Assembly: GCA_039619475.1 (NCBI GenBank)
Contig: CM077115.1
Coordinates: 417,578,557-417,642,556 of the forward strand
Direction of reading: 5' to 3'
DNA: 64,000 nucleotides
Origin: Icerya purchasi
Lineage: Eukaryota > Arthropoda > Insecta > Hemiptera > Monophlebidae
A program made the position numbers and the translations under genes. The notes below the pieces were generated by a model. That model was not told the origin of the DNA. It worked only from the letters and a program-made list of their open reading frames with translations, and ran no database searches. Positions 53,401 through 59,376 of this stretch are shown piece after piece. How positions within the stretch are numbered: position 1 is the first letter of the stretch; each line of letters begins with the position of its first letter.

Positions 53401-55854
53401 TATTAAACACGTAATGCTCAAAACGTTTAAATGTAACTTCTAAAAATTGAATACATGTTAAAAAATGAAATTAAAAATACTAATTTCTATGAACAATAAA
53501 TTATTTTAAATGATATGAGATAACTGTTACAATTTGTCATCTTGAGAAAATTTCGTGCAGAACATCGAGAAAGATAAAGAATTGCTTTATAGAAAATCTG
53601 CAAAATTAACAGACTTATACTATACTGTTTTCCATAATATTTATCAAAAGTTTAATTAACCATACCTGTATATATAAAGGAAAAAATCCAGAAATATTTG
53701 AGTAGCCACAAATTTAGCATCCCCTGAAACTACTACATAAAAAATACAATTTTTTTGTGCATAAAGAAAGGGGTAAAAGTAAAAAAATTAATAATCACGC
53801 TAAAGCCGAAACCATTTACACCCAATAATTGAAATTTCACTTGAACATTACTCACATACCGAAGATATAAAATAAATTTTTTTTTTTTGAAAATTCTAAT
53901 TTTAAGAAGGTAAAAAGGGGGTTAAAAATTGTTTTTCAAAAACTACTTACAGTATGACATTTTCAGTACTAATAGGTTTACCAAATTGTAATTCTACATG
54001 AAAATTTCTTATATGCTCACGAAAAATGTGCATTTGTTTTTTTTAGCTCTCTAAATTTGAAAAGTGAAAAAGAACAACACATCTAAAAACAAAATAACAA
54101 AAATCGCTCTACAGTCCAAATGAATGGTGAATATAATGTAAAATTTTATGCGAATATAATGTATACACTGAAGATGTTAAATAAAAAAGCTTTTTTAAAA
54201 ATTCTAATTTTAAGGGGTGAAAAGGGGTCAAAAACTGTTTTTAAAAAAGTACATTATTTCCAGTATAAATAGCTTTATCAAATTATAGCTTTGCATTAAG
54301 ATTCTTTATATGATTTACTAAAAGCGTGCACAATTTTTTTTTTAAAGCCTCGAAATTTTAAGGATAGAAAAGGACATTATCTTGTTTTAAGCATAAAATA
54401 ATAATCACACTACAGCCGGAACCATCTTCTTCAGATAACTGAAATTCTATATGAACATGTCCTATATACTGAAAATATCAACCAAGAAAATTTTTTCGAA
54501 AATTCAAACTTCAAGGGATGAAAAGAGATTACAAACTGTTTAACAAAAAATACATAACGTGTAATATCTTCGTAAAAAATAAGTTCATCATATAATTTTA
54601 CACAAAGATTATTTATATTGTGTACTAAAAATCCACAATATTTTTTTTTTTAGTTTTAAAATTTTAAGAATGGGAAAGGATTGTATTCTATTTTTAGAAA
54701 AACTTAATATACTACTAGAAGGAATATAGCATATAACGGAAAATATAAATATTACATACTGATTTTCATTTCACGTTGATACCACAAAAATAGTTTAAAA
54801 ACTGCAGCAGTTTAAAATTCAAATAGTCAATTATTAACGAAAGAGGAAGACAACGATATCTCAATTTATATCGTATCTCAAAAAAGTAAGAAAACGTACA
54901 TATTTATCAGAGTGTTATGTTTTTATGTGGTTATTTATGTTAAGAAAAGATCAGAATTTTCATTTAATTACGAAACATATTTTTTTCTTTTACATGATTT
55001 AACAATATGTTCACTTTCGAATTGATTTCTATGTTTTGGTTTGCTCGATGTTTGTCAACTCCTCAGATAATATAGTGTTAATTCTAAACAAGGGTAACAT
55101 ACACTGCGGCTAAGCGATTTGAAAATTAAACTAATAATTTCGAGATACAGATTTAAACAGTGTTAATACACGAACAAAGCCGTGGGTGACAGCTAGTTTT
55201 CTATAAAAAAGAAACAAAAAAAAACAATTCTTTTAAATTTTCTATATTTTGAAGAAAAAAAATTTAAGATTTTAATTTTAATCCATTCATCAGTATAACT
55301 ATATAAGATAATTATTAATTTTAAATAACTATACAATTTAACTAACCAATATCTTCTATGTTATTTATTTTTGAGGTGCAATACGATCGACATACATAAT
55401 GTGTATCTGATTCACTTATACCTGACCCATTATCACGAACCTCTATTCTGTCCAGTCCGTATTTATCCTGTAAGTAGATTTCAAATATACATTTTCTAAA
55501 CTCTTTTAAACAAAATGAATAAATGTGCTCTTAAAAGTCTAAAATCCAACGGTTTAACAATTAACGTCAATAGGTTGACGTTTAATGTCATAAAAACTAA
55601 AAATTATATTAAATGGAAAATTTTAAACATCATAGCACCGCAAATCAACAATTCTTATTTTTCATTATAATACAGAAATTGATTTTAAAGTAAATTAATA
55701 ATTTCAGGGAACTCACCATTTTTACATCAATTATAGTAGCGCCGGCATCTATAGAGTTTTCAACGAGTTCTTTCACAACTGAACGAACAGAAGTTAACAG
55801 TTGAGTGCTTCCAAGTAATCGTTTTACTTGTTTCGCCAATTGTTGAATTGCCAT
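11248..55854 (-). CDS. PMS1: PMS1-like MutL-family DNA mismatch-repair protein (whole gene span, 15 coding exons)
   Basis: MutL homologues couple mismatch recognition by MutS to downstream repair in the nucleus; PMS1 pairs with MLH1. The assembled exons give about 902 codons, close to human PMS1 (932). Residues 29-40 read [12 protein letters not shown], 58-63 DNGSGI and 93-99 GFRGEAL, the three GHKL ATPase motifs, with E29, N33 and D58 at the E. coli MutL numbers. Exon 4 carries GTTI and VPVRRHYF, as in PMS1. The C-terminal exons resemble the PMS1 tail ([16 protein letters not shown]) and show no DQHAxxE endonuclease metal site, which fits PMS1 rather than PMS2 or MLH3. I find no HMG box, which vertebrate PMS1 has. 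Exon phases chain throughout, but exon 13 lies on the opposite strand (see that entry). Splice sites were read by eye; no transcript was available. The identification rests on family motifs and recalled similarity. Confidence 0.9.
12545..12699 (-). CDS. PMS1: PMS1 exon 14 (C-terminal domain)
   Basis: The acceptor is TCTACTTAG and the donor GTTAGT. Phase is 1 in and 0 out. [20 protein letters not shown] corresponds to human [21 protein letters not shown]. The second half ([16 protein letters not shown]) has no obvious counterpart and may be a lineage-specific extension, or the true donor may be earlier. Confidence 0.83.
12700..14216. repeat. PMS1 intron with a diverged LTR-like copy 3 (about 13238-13760)
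   Basis: From 13238 the sequence TGATAAGGATTCGG, then CATCTTTTGAC and a GTTCATTTATTC block, follows copies 1 and 2 of the LTR-like repeat in order but with many changes, again just after a TA-rich tract. The end of the similarity is unclear. An AAT microsatellite is at 12946-12968. Confidence 0.4.
14217..14633. mobile_element. hAT-type MITE with perfect 8-bp target duplication
   Basis: The element begins TACAGATG and ends CATGCCTA (an imperfect inverted repeat). It is flanked on both sides by the identical 8-mer ATAAACAC (14209-14216 and 14634-14641). An 8-bp duplication and TA...ATG ends are the marks of hAT elements. It is 417 bases long, clearly more GC-rich than its surroundings, and non-coding. 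A GTTGAGATATA repeat occurs twice inside (near 14453 and 14538). The sharp target duplication suggests a fairly young insertion. Confidence 0.75.
15101..15205 (+). CDS. PMS1: Candidate PMS1 exon 13, in inverted orientation relative to the gene
   Basis: On the plus strand, a pyrimidine-rich acceptor (TTTTTTGTACCCTTAG) and a GTATGT donor bracket 105 bases that stay open in one frame. Phase is 1 in and 1 out, exactly what exons 12 and 14 require. The peptide begins [18 protein letters not shown]. It fits human PMS1 just after NGFKIKLIPG, where YLEIEGMANCL is found. With it the protein is about 902 residues; without it about 867, lacking a strand of the C-terminal fold. All other PMS1 exons are on the minus strand. 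The match is by eye and the flank next to it is a mariner element. Alternatives are an unrelated plus-strand exon or coincidence. Confidence 0.6.
15234..16536 (-). mobile_element. Full-length mariner transposon
   Basis: It is 1303 bases with perfect 30-bp terminal inverted repeats starting CGAGGGTGGTTCAAAT, at 15234-15263 and 16507-16536. A TA target duplication flanks it (15232-15233 and 16537-16538). It carries one uninterrupted transposase gene on the minus strand. It sits in PMS1 intron sequence, 28 bases from the end of the inverted exon 13. Confidence 0.95.
15307..16383 (-). CDS. mariner transposase (DD34D), apparently intact
   Basis: The protein has 358 residues, slightly longer than the usual 345 or so. 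The N-terminal paired helix-turn-helix region (residues 1-110) contains [16 protein letters not shown]. It is followed by WVPRLL at 125-130, the variant of the WVPHEL mariner signature. Catalytic residues are present: D164 ([10 protein letters not shown]), D260 (LLQDNARPH) and D295 ([14 protein letters not shown]), with 34 residues between the last two, the DD34D spacing. No stop or frameshift is seen. It cuts and pastes its own element at TA sites in the nucleus. Intactness suggests recent activity, but function is not shown. Confidence 0.95.
   Translation of the reverse strand: MSEKEVPVSVAQRIIIRFLVKDDVKSVEIYRKLREQFGDECLSKTQVYEWCSAFRKGREVVSNIAHARRPKTSITDEHVKAIEQLILDDRRVRVRDMTDELGISIGSIETIIHDRLGYRKIAARWVPRLLNFEQKFTRLEVCTRLLQRYEEEGENLLRRIFTTDETCVVHYYTPESKRSSMEWRKKKEGAPVKAKVTQSAGKVLCTVFWDMKGVIAVDFLTEQRTVTAQYYSNLLKNTVKPAYRTKRREIPIRSAILLQDNARPHTTRLTMETLAELGWETLEHPPYSPDVSPCDYYLFGPLKEALGGQRFDSNDEVESFVRKWLCDKPRDFYEKGIKKLPERWKKCVACEGGYLEKL
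16723..16997 (-). repeat. tRNA-derived SINE, family A, copy 2 (reverse)
   Basis: This is the reverse complement of the element at 7196, sharing the box B region, the CCCAATTATTTCAGGCTGAG body and the GTAAAGTAAGT-type tail. It is more diverged than a simple recent copy. With copy 1 it forms a long-range inverted pair. Confidence 0.85.
18296..18365 (-). repeat. tRNA-like SINE head (fragment)
   Basis: The minus strand reads GTCGCGTTGACCTAGTGGCC (box A-like) followed by a degenerate box B (GTCTCGTGTCCGATCTCG). Only the tRNA-like part is present. 16998-18295 contains only AT-rich intron and a small local repeat (CTACATCATAGCTAAG, then CTACATCGTAGCTAAG, 17217-17254). Confidence 0.55.
18500..18624 (-). 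CDS. PMS1: PMS1 exon 12 (C-terminal domain)
   Basis: The acceptor is TTTATGCAG and the donor GTAATG. Phase is 2 in and 1 out. It encodes [15 protein letters not shown], almost the same as human DPRLTANGFKIKLIP. In human PMS1 this is followed by a segment ending in LNAIL. That segment is missing from every minus-strand candidate exon I could find downstream; see exon 13. Confidence 0.9.
18892..19095 (-). CDS. PMS1: PMS1 exon 11 (start of the C-terminal domain)
   Basis: The acceptor is TAATTTTAG and the donor GTAAGT. Phase is 2 in and 2 out. It encodes [19 protein letters not shown], then [18 protein letters not shown] and [11 protein letters not shown]. These follow the order of the human C-terminal domain (trapped, conserved hydrophobic strand, then the helix and EKPIMLTESL). 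Confidence 0.86.
20685..20901 (-). CDS. PMS1: PMS1 exon 10 (linker to the C-terminal domain)
   Basis: The acceptor is ATTTGTAG and the donor GTAAAT. Phase is 1 in and 2 out. The peptide is basic and polar, with [15 protein letters not shown] near its end. That is comparable to the IKMVQIPFSMKNLKIN stretch before the human C-terminal domain. The position where vertebrate PMS1 has an HMG box is occupied by unrelated sequence. Confidence 0.82.
20902..26386. other. PMS1 intron 9, no recognised element
   Basis: The intron is 5.5 kb of AT-rich DNA. 21480-22640 is less AT-rich and has interrupted minus-strand frames (for example [19 protein letters not shown] and [18 protein letters not shown]) that look like a decayed coding sequence, but I cannot name a family. 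22930-23240 has overlapping short frames on both strands, also unrecognised. Confidence 0.4.
26387..26477 (-). CDS. PMS1: PMS1 exon 9 (linker)
   Basis: The acceptor is TTATGTAG and the donor GTATTA. Phase is 0 in and 1 out. It encodes [15 protein letters not shown] and about 15 further residues. Support comes mainly from splice sites and from phase agreement with exons 8 and 10. Confidence 0.75.
26831..27465 (+). pseudogene. mariner-type transposase relic
   Basis: Broken plus-strand frames keep the mariner order: SATETFES near the start (26890), then [18 protein letters not shown] (27035-27095), a jump, then SHPPYS and DYFFSFPK (27250-27300), and finally [13 protein letters not shown] (27425-27465). 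Stops, frameshifts and a central deletion that removes the second catalytic aspartate make it dead. A run of 13 C lies at 27122-27134. It lies in PMS1 intron 8 and is a different mariner lineage from the intact one at 15234. Confidence 0.75.
27668..27861 (-). CDS. PMS1: PMS1 exon 8 (linker, MSQWSKG)
   Basis: The acceptor is TTTTGCCAG and the donor GTAACT. Phase is 1 in and 0 out. It encodes a polar linker with [15 protein letters not shown], which resembles the SADEWSRGNILKN element of human PMS1. The long open frame around it runs into intron on both sides. Confidence 0.86.
29525..30011 (-). CDS. PMS1: PMS1 exon 7 (variable linker)
   Basis: This is the largest exon (487 bases). The acceptor is TTGTTCTAG and the donor GTAATA, with phase 0 in and 1 out. 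It begins [18 protein letters not shown], the last helix of the transducer domain. It then becomes a low-conservation, charged and Asn/Lys-rich linker ending [15 protein letters not shown], as expected between the two folded ends of MutL proteins. Confidence 0.9.
30476..31245 (-). mobile_element. hAT transposon fragment (ZBED5/FAM200-like transposase C terminus)
   Basis: The left end has TAGTGGTTCCCAAACTT, a typical hAT terminal sequence. The minus-strand frame gives [18 protein letters not shown], then [15 protein letters not shown] and DIDWVQNPF, as in transposases related to ZBED5/FAM200. Broken frames after the stop at 30999 read [19 protein letters not shown] and TGFSAC-like peptides of the hAT dimerisation region. 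The N-terminal half is missing; the fragment joins LINE sequence at its right end. Confidence 0.75.
33841..34574 (+). mobile_element. rosa-like (DD41D) mariner-superfamily fragment nested in the LINE
   Basis: It interrupts the LINE between RKSHSLRAS and [11 protein letters not shown] of the LINE protein. Its right end (GGCCCACTCAG, followed by TA) looks like a terminal inverted repeat. The left end is truncated. The open frame 33948-34466 is described separately. Confidence 0.75.
33948..34466 (+). pseudogene. rosa-like transposase, C-terminal half
   Basis: One open frame reads [43 protein letters not shown] and [17 protein letters not shown], ending IIFHF. These are the motifs of the Tc1-mariner superfamily. 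Forty-one residues lie between the aspartate of QQDGA and that of TPMDY, the DD41D spacing of the rosa group. The N-terminal DNA-binding half and the first catalytic aspartate are absent. Confidence 0.8.
36812..38985 (+). mobile_element. Second I/R1-like LINE, 5'-truncated, head to head with the first
   Basis: It starts inside the reverse transcriptase ([14 protein letters not shown]) and continues [32 protein letters not shown] and [13 protein letters not shown], so the FADD box is intact here. Then come [13 protein letters not shown], the RNase H ([21 protein letters not shown]) and the C-terminal [10 protein letters not shown]. It ends in an A-rich tail (38968-39003). Stops at 37350 and 38030 and frameshifts show it is dead. 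Truncation at the 5' end and a poly-A tail are usual for target-primed insertion. Same family as the LINE at 31-36 kb. Confidence 0.88.
40034..40183 (-). CDS. PMS1: PMS1 exon 6 (transducer domain, DVNVEPDK)
   Basis: It has 50 codons in phase 0, acceptor TGCGTTTAG and donor [23 protein letters not shown] matches the DVNVHPxK signature of the MutL transducer domain, whose lysine reaches the ATP gamma-phosphate. This exon ends the conserved N-terminal half. Confidence 0.94.
41662..42459. mobile_element. pogo/Tigger-type nonautonomous element
   Basis: The left end CAGGAGTGCCCCCATATCCGC and the inverse of the right end, CAGTGGTACCTCGTATCCGC, form imperfect inverted repeats. Both are flanked by TA. 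The ends resemble known Tigger ends. A minus-strand stretch near 42260-42350 reads [13 protein letters not shown], possibly the tail of a lost transposase; the remainder is non-coding. Confidence 0.65.
43238..43363 (-). CDS. PMS1: PMS1 exon 5 (transducer domain, INRRPV)
   Basis: The acceptor has a clear pyrimidine tract before CTACTTAG and the donor is GTAAAA. It holds 42 codons in phase 0. [11 protein letters not shown] corresponds to the FINSRPVHQ strand of human PMS1 and the FVNGR motif of MutL proteins generally. An upstream TTTAG would break the frame, so the CTACTTAG acceptor was chosen. Confidence 0.93.
43654..44498 (+). mobile_element. pogo/Tigger element, deleted to its transposase tail
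   Basis: Ends are CAGTAAAGCCTTGCTAATTC and the inverse CAGTAAAACCCCGCTAATTC, flanked by TA on both sides, 845 bases in all. Only the C-terminal acidic part of a transposase remains. Confidence 0.85.
43731..44134 (+). pseudogene. pogo/Tigger transposase C-terminal remnant with a PCNA-box-like tail
   Basis: The frame reads [19 protein letters not shown] and [20 protein letters not shown], then a stop at 43952, then [10 protein letters not shown] at the very end. Acidic DIQDWLN-type tails are typical of Tigger and jerky-like proteins. The last residues QTKISNFF match the PCNA-interacting consensus QxxhxxFF, a feature reported for the Drosophila pogo transposase. The DNA-binding and catalytic domains are gone. 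Confidence 0.75.
44906..46412. mobile_element. Unclassified 1.5-kb inverted-repeat element with many CGTCAGATTA motifs
   Basis: Left end GGGGAGCCCAATAGGGGATTTT and the inverse of the right end (CAGGAGCCCACGATG, then GGGGATTTTG) pair as gapped inverted repeats, next to TA on each side. At least eight copies of CGTCAGATTA or close variants, in both orientations, lie in the outer thirds, several joined to TCGAGCGCG. The middle is AT-rich with a short acidic frame ([18 protein letters not shown], 45766-45850). I cannot assign a superfamily. Confidence 0.5.
47116..47387 (-). CDS. PMS1: PMS1 exon 4 (end of the GHKL domain, start of the transducer domain)
   Basis: The acceptor is TTTAATAG and the donor GTAAGT. 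Phase is 1 in and 0 out. It encodes [20 protein letters not shown] and later [12 protein letters not shown], both close to human PMS1 ([31 protein letters not shown]). The reading frame is open for 90 codons plus the split codon. Confidence 0.94.
47980..48245. repeat. Dispersed repeat piece joined to a SINE family A fragment
   Basis: 47982-48175 starts CCGACTTCAAAAAAGGAGG and includes GGTGAACCGATTTTGATGAT, a sequence I associate with interspersed repeats of many arthropods; class uncertain. 48180-48240 is a reverse piece of SINE family A (TACCCAATTATTTCAAGCTG). Confidence 0.5.
49150..49394 (-). repeat. tRNA-derived SINE, family B
   Basis: The minus strand starts GTCGCGATAGTCTAGTTGCA (box A-like), then GAGTTCGATTCCAG (box B), and continues into GGAAGGCAATGGCAAACCAC, a body seen in insect SINEs. 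It differs from family A outside the tRNA-like head. Confidence 0.7.
49464..51186 (-). mobile_element. Nonautonomous Helitron (reverse)
   Basis: On the minus strand it begins TCTTTATATATATAATTTTT and ends GGTCGGCTAG, flanked by A on the 5' side and T on the 3' side, as for Helitrons inserting between A and T. A short hairpin (GGCGG, loop, TCGCC) lies 11 bases before the CTAG end. No Rep/helicase gene is present. A block of about 200 bases is repeated inside (near 50028 and 50340, sharing ACAAAAC and CAGGAGCCC). It lies in PMS1 intron 3, between exons 3 and 4. Confidence 0.7.
52997..53161 (-). CDS. PMS1: PMS1 exon 3 (GFRGEAL motif)
   Basis: The acceptor is TTGTTTAG and the donor GTAAGA. Phase is 1 in and 1 out. 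It encodes [15 protein letters not shown], the third ATPase motif and ATP lid, followed by a strand region ending SQISHQMK. It is separated from exon 2 by a Helitron insertion. Confidence 0.95.
53665..55196 (+). mobile_element. Nonautonomous Helitron, diverged, with internal tandem repeats
   Basis: It ends GTGGGTGACAGCTAG followed by T and begins CCTGTATATATAAAGG after A, so the usual 5' TC appears as CC. 53790-54690 holds three to four diverged units of roughly 300 bases, each with a GCCGAAACC-like start, an AAATTCTAATTTTAAGG block and a TCAAAAACTGTTT block. No coding capacity. It lies in PMS1 intron 2, opposite in orientation to the Helitron at 49464. Confidence 0.6.
55347..55467 (-). CDS. 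PMS1: PMS1 exon 2 (ATPase motif II)
   Basis: The acceptor is CTTACAG and the donor GTTAGT. Phase is 0 in and 1 out. The peptide starts [17 protein letters not shown], where D58, N59 and G60 are the nucleotide-binding motif. It continues to [12 protein letters not shown], the counterpart of the HATSKI segment of MutL. The exon is only 121 bases and was found by matching the family motif rather than by ORF length. Confidence 0.95.
55717..55854 (-). CDS. PMS1: PMS1 exon 1 (start codon, ATPase motif I)
   Basis: This exon has 46 codons from ATG at 55854 to a GTGAGT donor, ending in phase 0. The peptide begins [16 protein letters not shown] and contains [13 protein letters not shown], the MutL motif with the general-base glutamate (E29) and Mg-binding asparagine (N33). 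The ATG is chosen because the motif numbering then matches E. coli MutL and human PMS1. The open frame runs on a few codons into the intron only by chance. Confidence 0.95.
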
Positions 55855-58800
55855 GATAAAGGCTTCACTTAAGACTTATTTCGACAATTACTGAACATGA
55901 CAACAAAATACACAACTGAAATTAACTATGTAACAATTTAATTGTAAGTAAATAAGTGCCGACTTTTTCAAATACGCTTCGTATCACTTTTGGCGCCAAA
56001 TATTTAATATTGAATGTCACAAATAAATTTAATTAATGTATATACGATATAGCTACTTAGTATCTACTGGTCATTTCACTCAGTACATCCTGGCAGTGTT
56101 GCCAATACTTTATTTATTTACATTATTATATAGTTTTAATTTAGTACAGATTTCCTTTGACGTTTTTTCTTTAAAAGGATAATAAATGTGAATGCGTAGA
56201 GAAAAATTTTAACACAAATTATTGGTTCATGAACAGATTATCAAAAAAAACCTTTTTGTAAACATCAAAGAAGAATTACTCATAAAATTAATAAAATATT
56301 GCAAATTCAGAAATTGATGATTGAAAATTGATGAAAAAAGTGGATGATGAAAATAAATTAAAACAAATTTACTTATGTTATCTTTACAGACTTATTGAAT
56401 CAATTGAAATTTCATTTAATGGCAAAAATATTTCTCTTAAGCAAGATATAAAATATTTAAGAATGTGATTGAACCATGGGATAACATGAAAAAAACATTA
56501 TAAATGAAAAGAAATTAATTAAATTTAAAAGTCACAAAAATATATTAATTAATTAGAAAATGTACACAACCAATCTTACAAAATGAAATCTTAATATATA
56601 AACAAATATTAGCGATTGTGTAAGTGTATAGGTGTAAACTTGAGAAATGCAGTATGAAAAGAATTATAGCAATACGATTCTGAAATAAAATAAAAGATAA
56701 TACAAGCCCCTTGATATGTCGACAATAAAACAATCCACGCACATTTTAGAATACCTTACATAACTGAACTAACAAAATAAGCAACGGGGAAAAGGCAGTC
56801 TACACAACCACATCAACTTTGATTGATTATATCTTTATCAAATGAAATGCTTTAAAATCACTAAATCTGCAGTAATAAACAACCTAAGTTATGATTTCGA
56901 ATGACTATTATTTAGGATCAGATATCATTTATGTAAATATAACTGATATAATATAATATGATAATCTATTATTTTGGCTAAAAATTTTATAATCGAAAGT
57001 TTCCTTTTCTTTTAGTTTTTATGTATTTAGTAAATTCTGTGATTATAATGATGGCTACATAAAATTAATATTTTATGAATACAGTTTACTAAGAATATTA
57101 AAAAATTTAGTAAAAAAATATGAATTTTGTAATACTGTTCACGTTTTTTCCAATTAAAATATTAAAATTTTTATTGCGACTGTTTTTTTTTTATTTTCCT
57201 ACAATAAACTAACACATAACTTCATATATCTCATCTAAAATTTACCTGTTTAAATATGAATACATCAATTTACATAAAAAAATATTTTTTTTATAAATTA
57301 ATTATTAATGTAAGGTTATCTATAACGAATGGAACAGATGAGATTTAGTGTATAAAAGTGATTAAAAAGTAATTATATTTTAGTTAAGTAGATAAAACAC
57401 ATAAAATTATTACAACAATGACTGTAAAAATCTTTCACTATCTTCCATACAGTAATGTAACTAACCTTTTATGCGCCCGGTGTGAGCTTCAATAATTGCA
57501 ACCCTTGAAAAATTTTTTAATCTTACCCGGTTCTGACAAAATAAAATGGATTGCTAAAAATAAATCTATCATCCAAAAACTATGTTTCTGTGTACTTAAT
57601 TATGAGTACTTGGTAAAGTTTTGAATAAGGATTTGTATATATAAATTGCGTTTATGAATTAGGTGAAAAAACGTTCATTCAAAAATATTTGTCAAAATTC
57701 ATAATTATGCAATACACAAATGACACCAAATACTAATTAATACCGATAGTAAAGATTTCAATCGTGAACTTATTAAAGAGATTTATCTTGCGCGCTTTCT
57801 TCATTGTAAAATCCTTTATTACATTTTCATACAACAAAATCATGCTATGTCGCGTTCAATTAAAAAATCGTTAGTCCAGACAATCTTTCTTGGCGCATCA
57901 TAGAGCGCAGGTAGGTCTTTATCAATTTGAGATTACTGAATGATCTTTATTCGCAGGAAGCTACAGGAATTGTTGAAGAATCTTTATAGTGACTACTACA
58001 CTAGAAAACATTTATTTTAAATATAATTCTATTATAGCTTTAAGAAGATCTAGACTTGAATGACGTTCACATTTACCAAATAATATAGTCGCTCTGCTGG
58101 TTTTCTACCTTACTAGTATAAGAAAAACGAAGAATATATTATATTATCAGCAACCATATTACGCTATAAATAATAGGTAACTATAGTCTTGGTCTGGTCA
58201 TTTCTGCGTCCCTCCTGGGTCCGCGTCCAATGCCTGGGCACCGCTCTAGTTGCAGCACTGCTTCCATGCATTTAATTTTTTTGCTTATACAGACAGGTGC
58301 CCCCCCCCAGATCGGGGCTGTATTCATTATATATTAATTACACGCGGCAGTATAGTGATTGATTTTGGAGAAAACTTACTGATAAAGTACAAAACAGAAT
58401 TACTGACTACATAAATTTGAATAATAAGTTATTTTATTAGAGGTCATTATAAGGAATTATTCTATTTTATATTTTTTTAGTATACTCATGCGTATTTTAA
58501 ATAATACTTTTTTATAAATACAACAAACGAATATATATTATTAAAAAAAAAAAAAAATTACTTTATACATTGATTAAAATAATAATAAAAAGTGACGTAC
58601 ATTACATTAATTAGACATTCCATAGGATGACCGTATTTTATTTATGCCGGTAGCAAGATTATTTGATTACGAAATTAAATTTAAAATGTGAATACACTTT
58701 TTTAATGTTCTTCTAAACAAAAATTTTTATCCAAATGTTTATTTTTAAATTTGTAAATATTCATAATCACTTTGATAAAATACCGTACAAATTATAATAT

Positions 58801-59342
58801 TTATTCATAAAATTATTGATTTAATTTATTTCAGTATTAACTTAATAAACATATAAAAAGAAGAATTATAAATAAATCAACTGTCTGGAAGAAAAATTTT
58901 GACAACAAATAAAAAATCTAATTTTTAGTAAATACTTTACGAGTAGCTAAATTCAATTTTAGAATGAAATTTAATTGACAAATTGTGTTTAAATAAGTAA
59001 AATATCAAATAAATAATAATAAACATATGTCTGATAACAGAACCGTGCAATCCAAAAAAATGGTATTGTCGGTGTTTTTGTAATTTTATAATTTATAAAT
59101 CTTTAGAATATTTTAGTTAATTTGTGTTTTTCAGAAATATGAAAAAAATAAGTTTATTTACAGGTATATATCTGTCGTTTAACATTTTCATATTATTTGC
59201 AATCATTTTTTAATCAACACTGTCACGTTACAAAATGTCTTGTGTTGCAATTGAACATTGGATAATTTATAATTATACAAATCGTAAAAATAATTTCGAT
59301 TTTTATTTGGTACTTAGCATTTAATTTATATATTTGTTGTTT
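55855..59342. promoter_or_regulatory. Divergent intergenic region between PMS1 and DAP3
   Basis: The two genes point away from each other with 3.5 kb between start codons, so both promoters must lie here. I see no reliable core-promoter element by eye. Part of the region is a dead hAT element. Confidence 0.5.
57470..58330 (-). mobile_element. hAT transposon relic between PMS1 and DAP3
   Basis: The minus strand at 57840-57960 reads RSFSNLKLIKTYLRSMM followed by RQERLSGLTIF, the C-terminal dimerisation motif of hAT transposases, with a stop before it and a frameshift after. Short GC-rich stretches at 58200-58330 (a C9 run next to AGATCGGGGC) and at 57470-57500 (CGCCCGGTGTGAGC) may be its ends. 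The remaining intergenic DNA (55855-57469 and 58331-59342) is AT-rich; I see no promoter motif I would defend. Confidence 0.65.
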
Positions 59343-59376
59343 ATGTTGAAATCATATTCGTTGACAAAATACGACG
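59343..59376 (+). CDS. DAP3: DAP3 exon 1 (start codon)
   Basis: ATG at 59343 is the first in-frame ATG after a stop at 59322. Eleven codons (MLKSYSLTKYD) are followed by the donor GTAAGC in phase 1. The short basic, hydroxylated start fits a mitochondrial targeting peptide. A further upstream non-coding exon cannot be excluded. Confidence 0.7.

Noticed and set aside
53790..54690. CRISPR-like or satellite array
   Set aside because: The repeats are few, long and diverged, with no regular spacers, and lie inside a Helitron.
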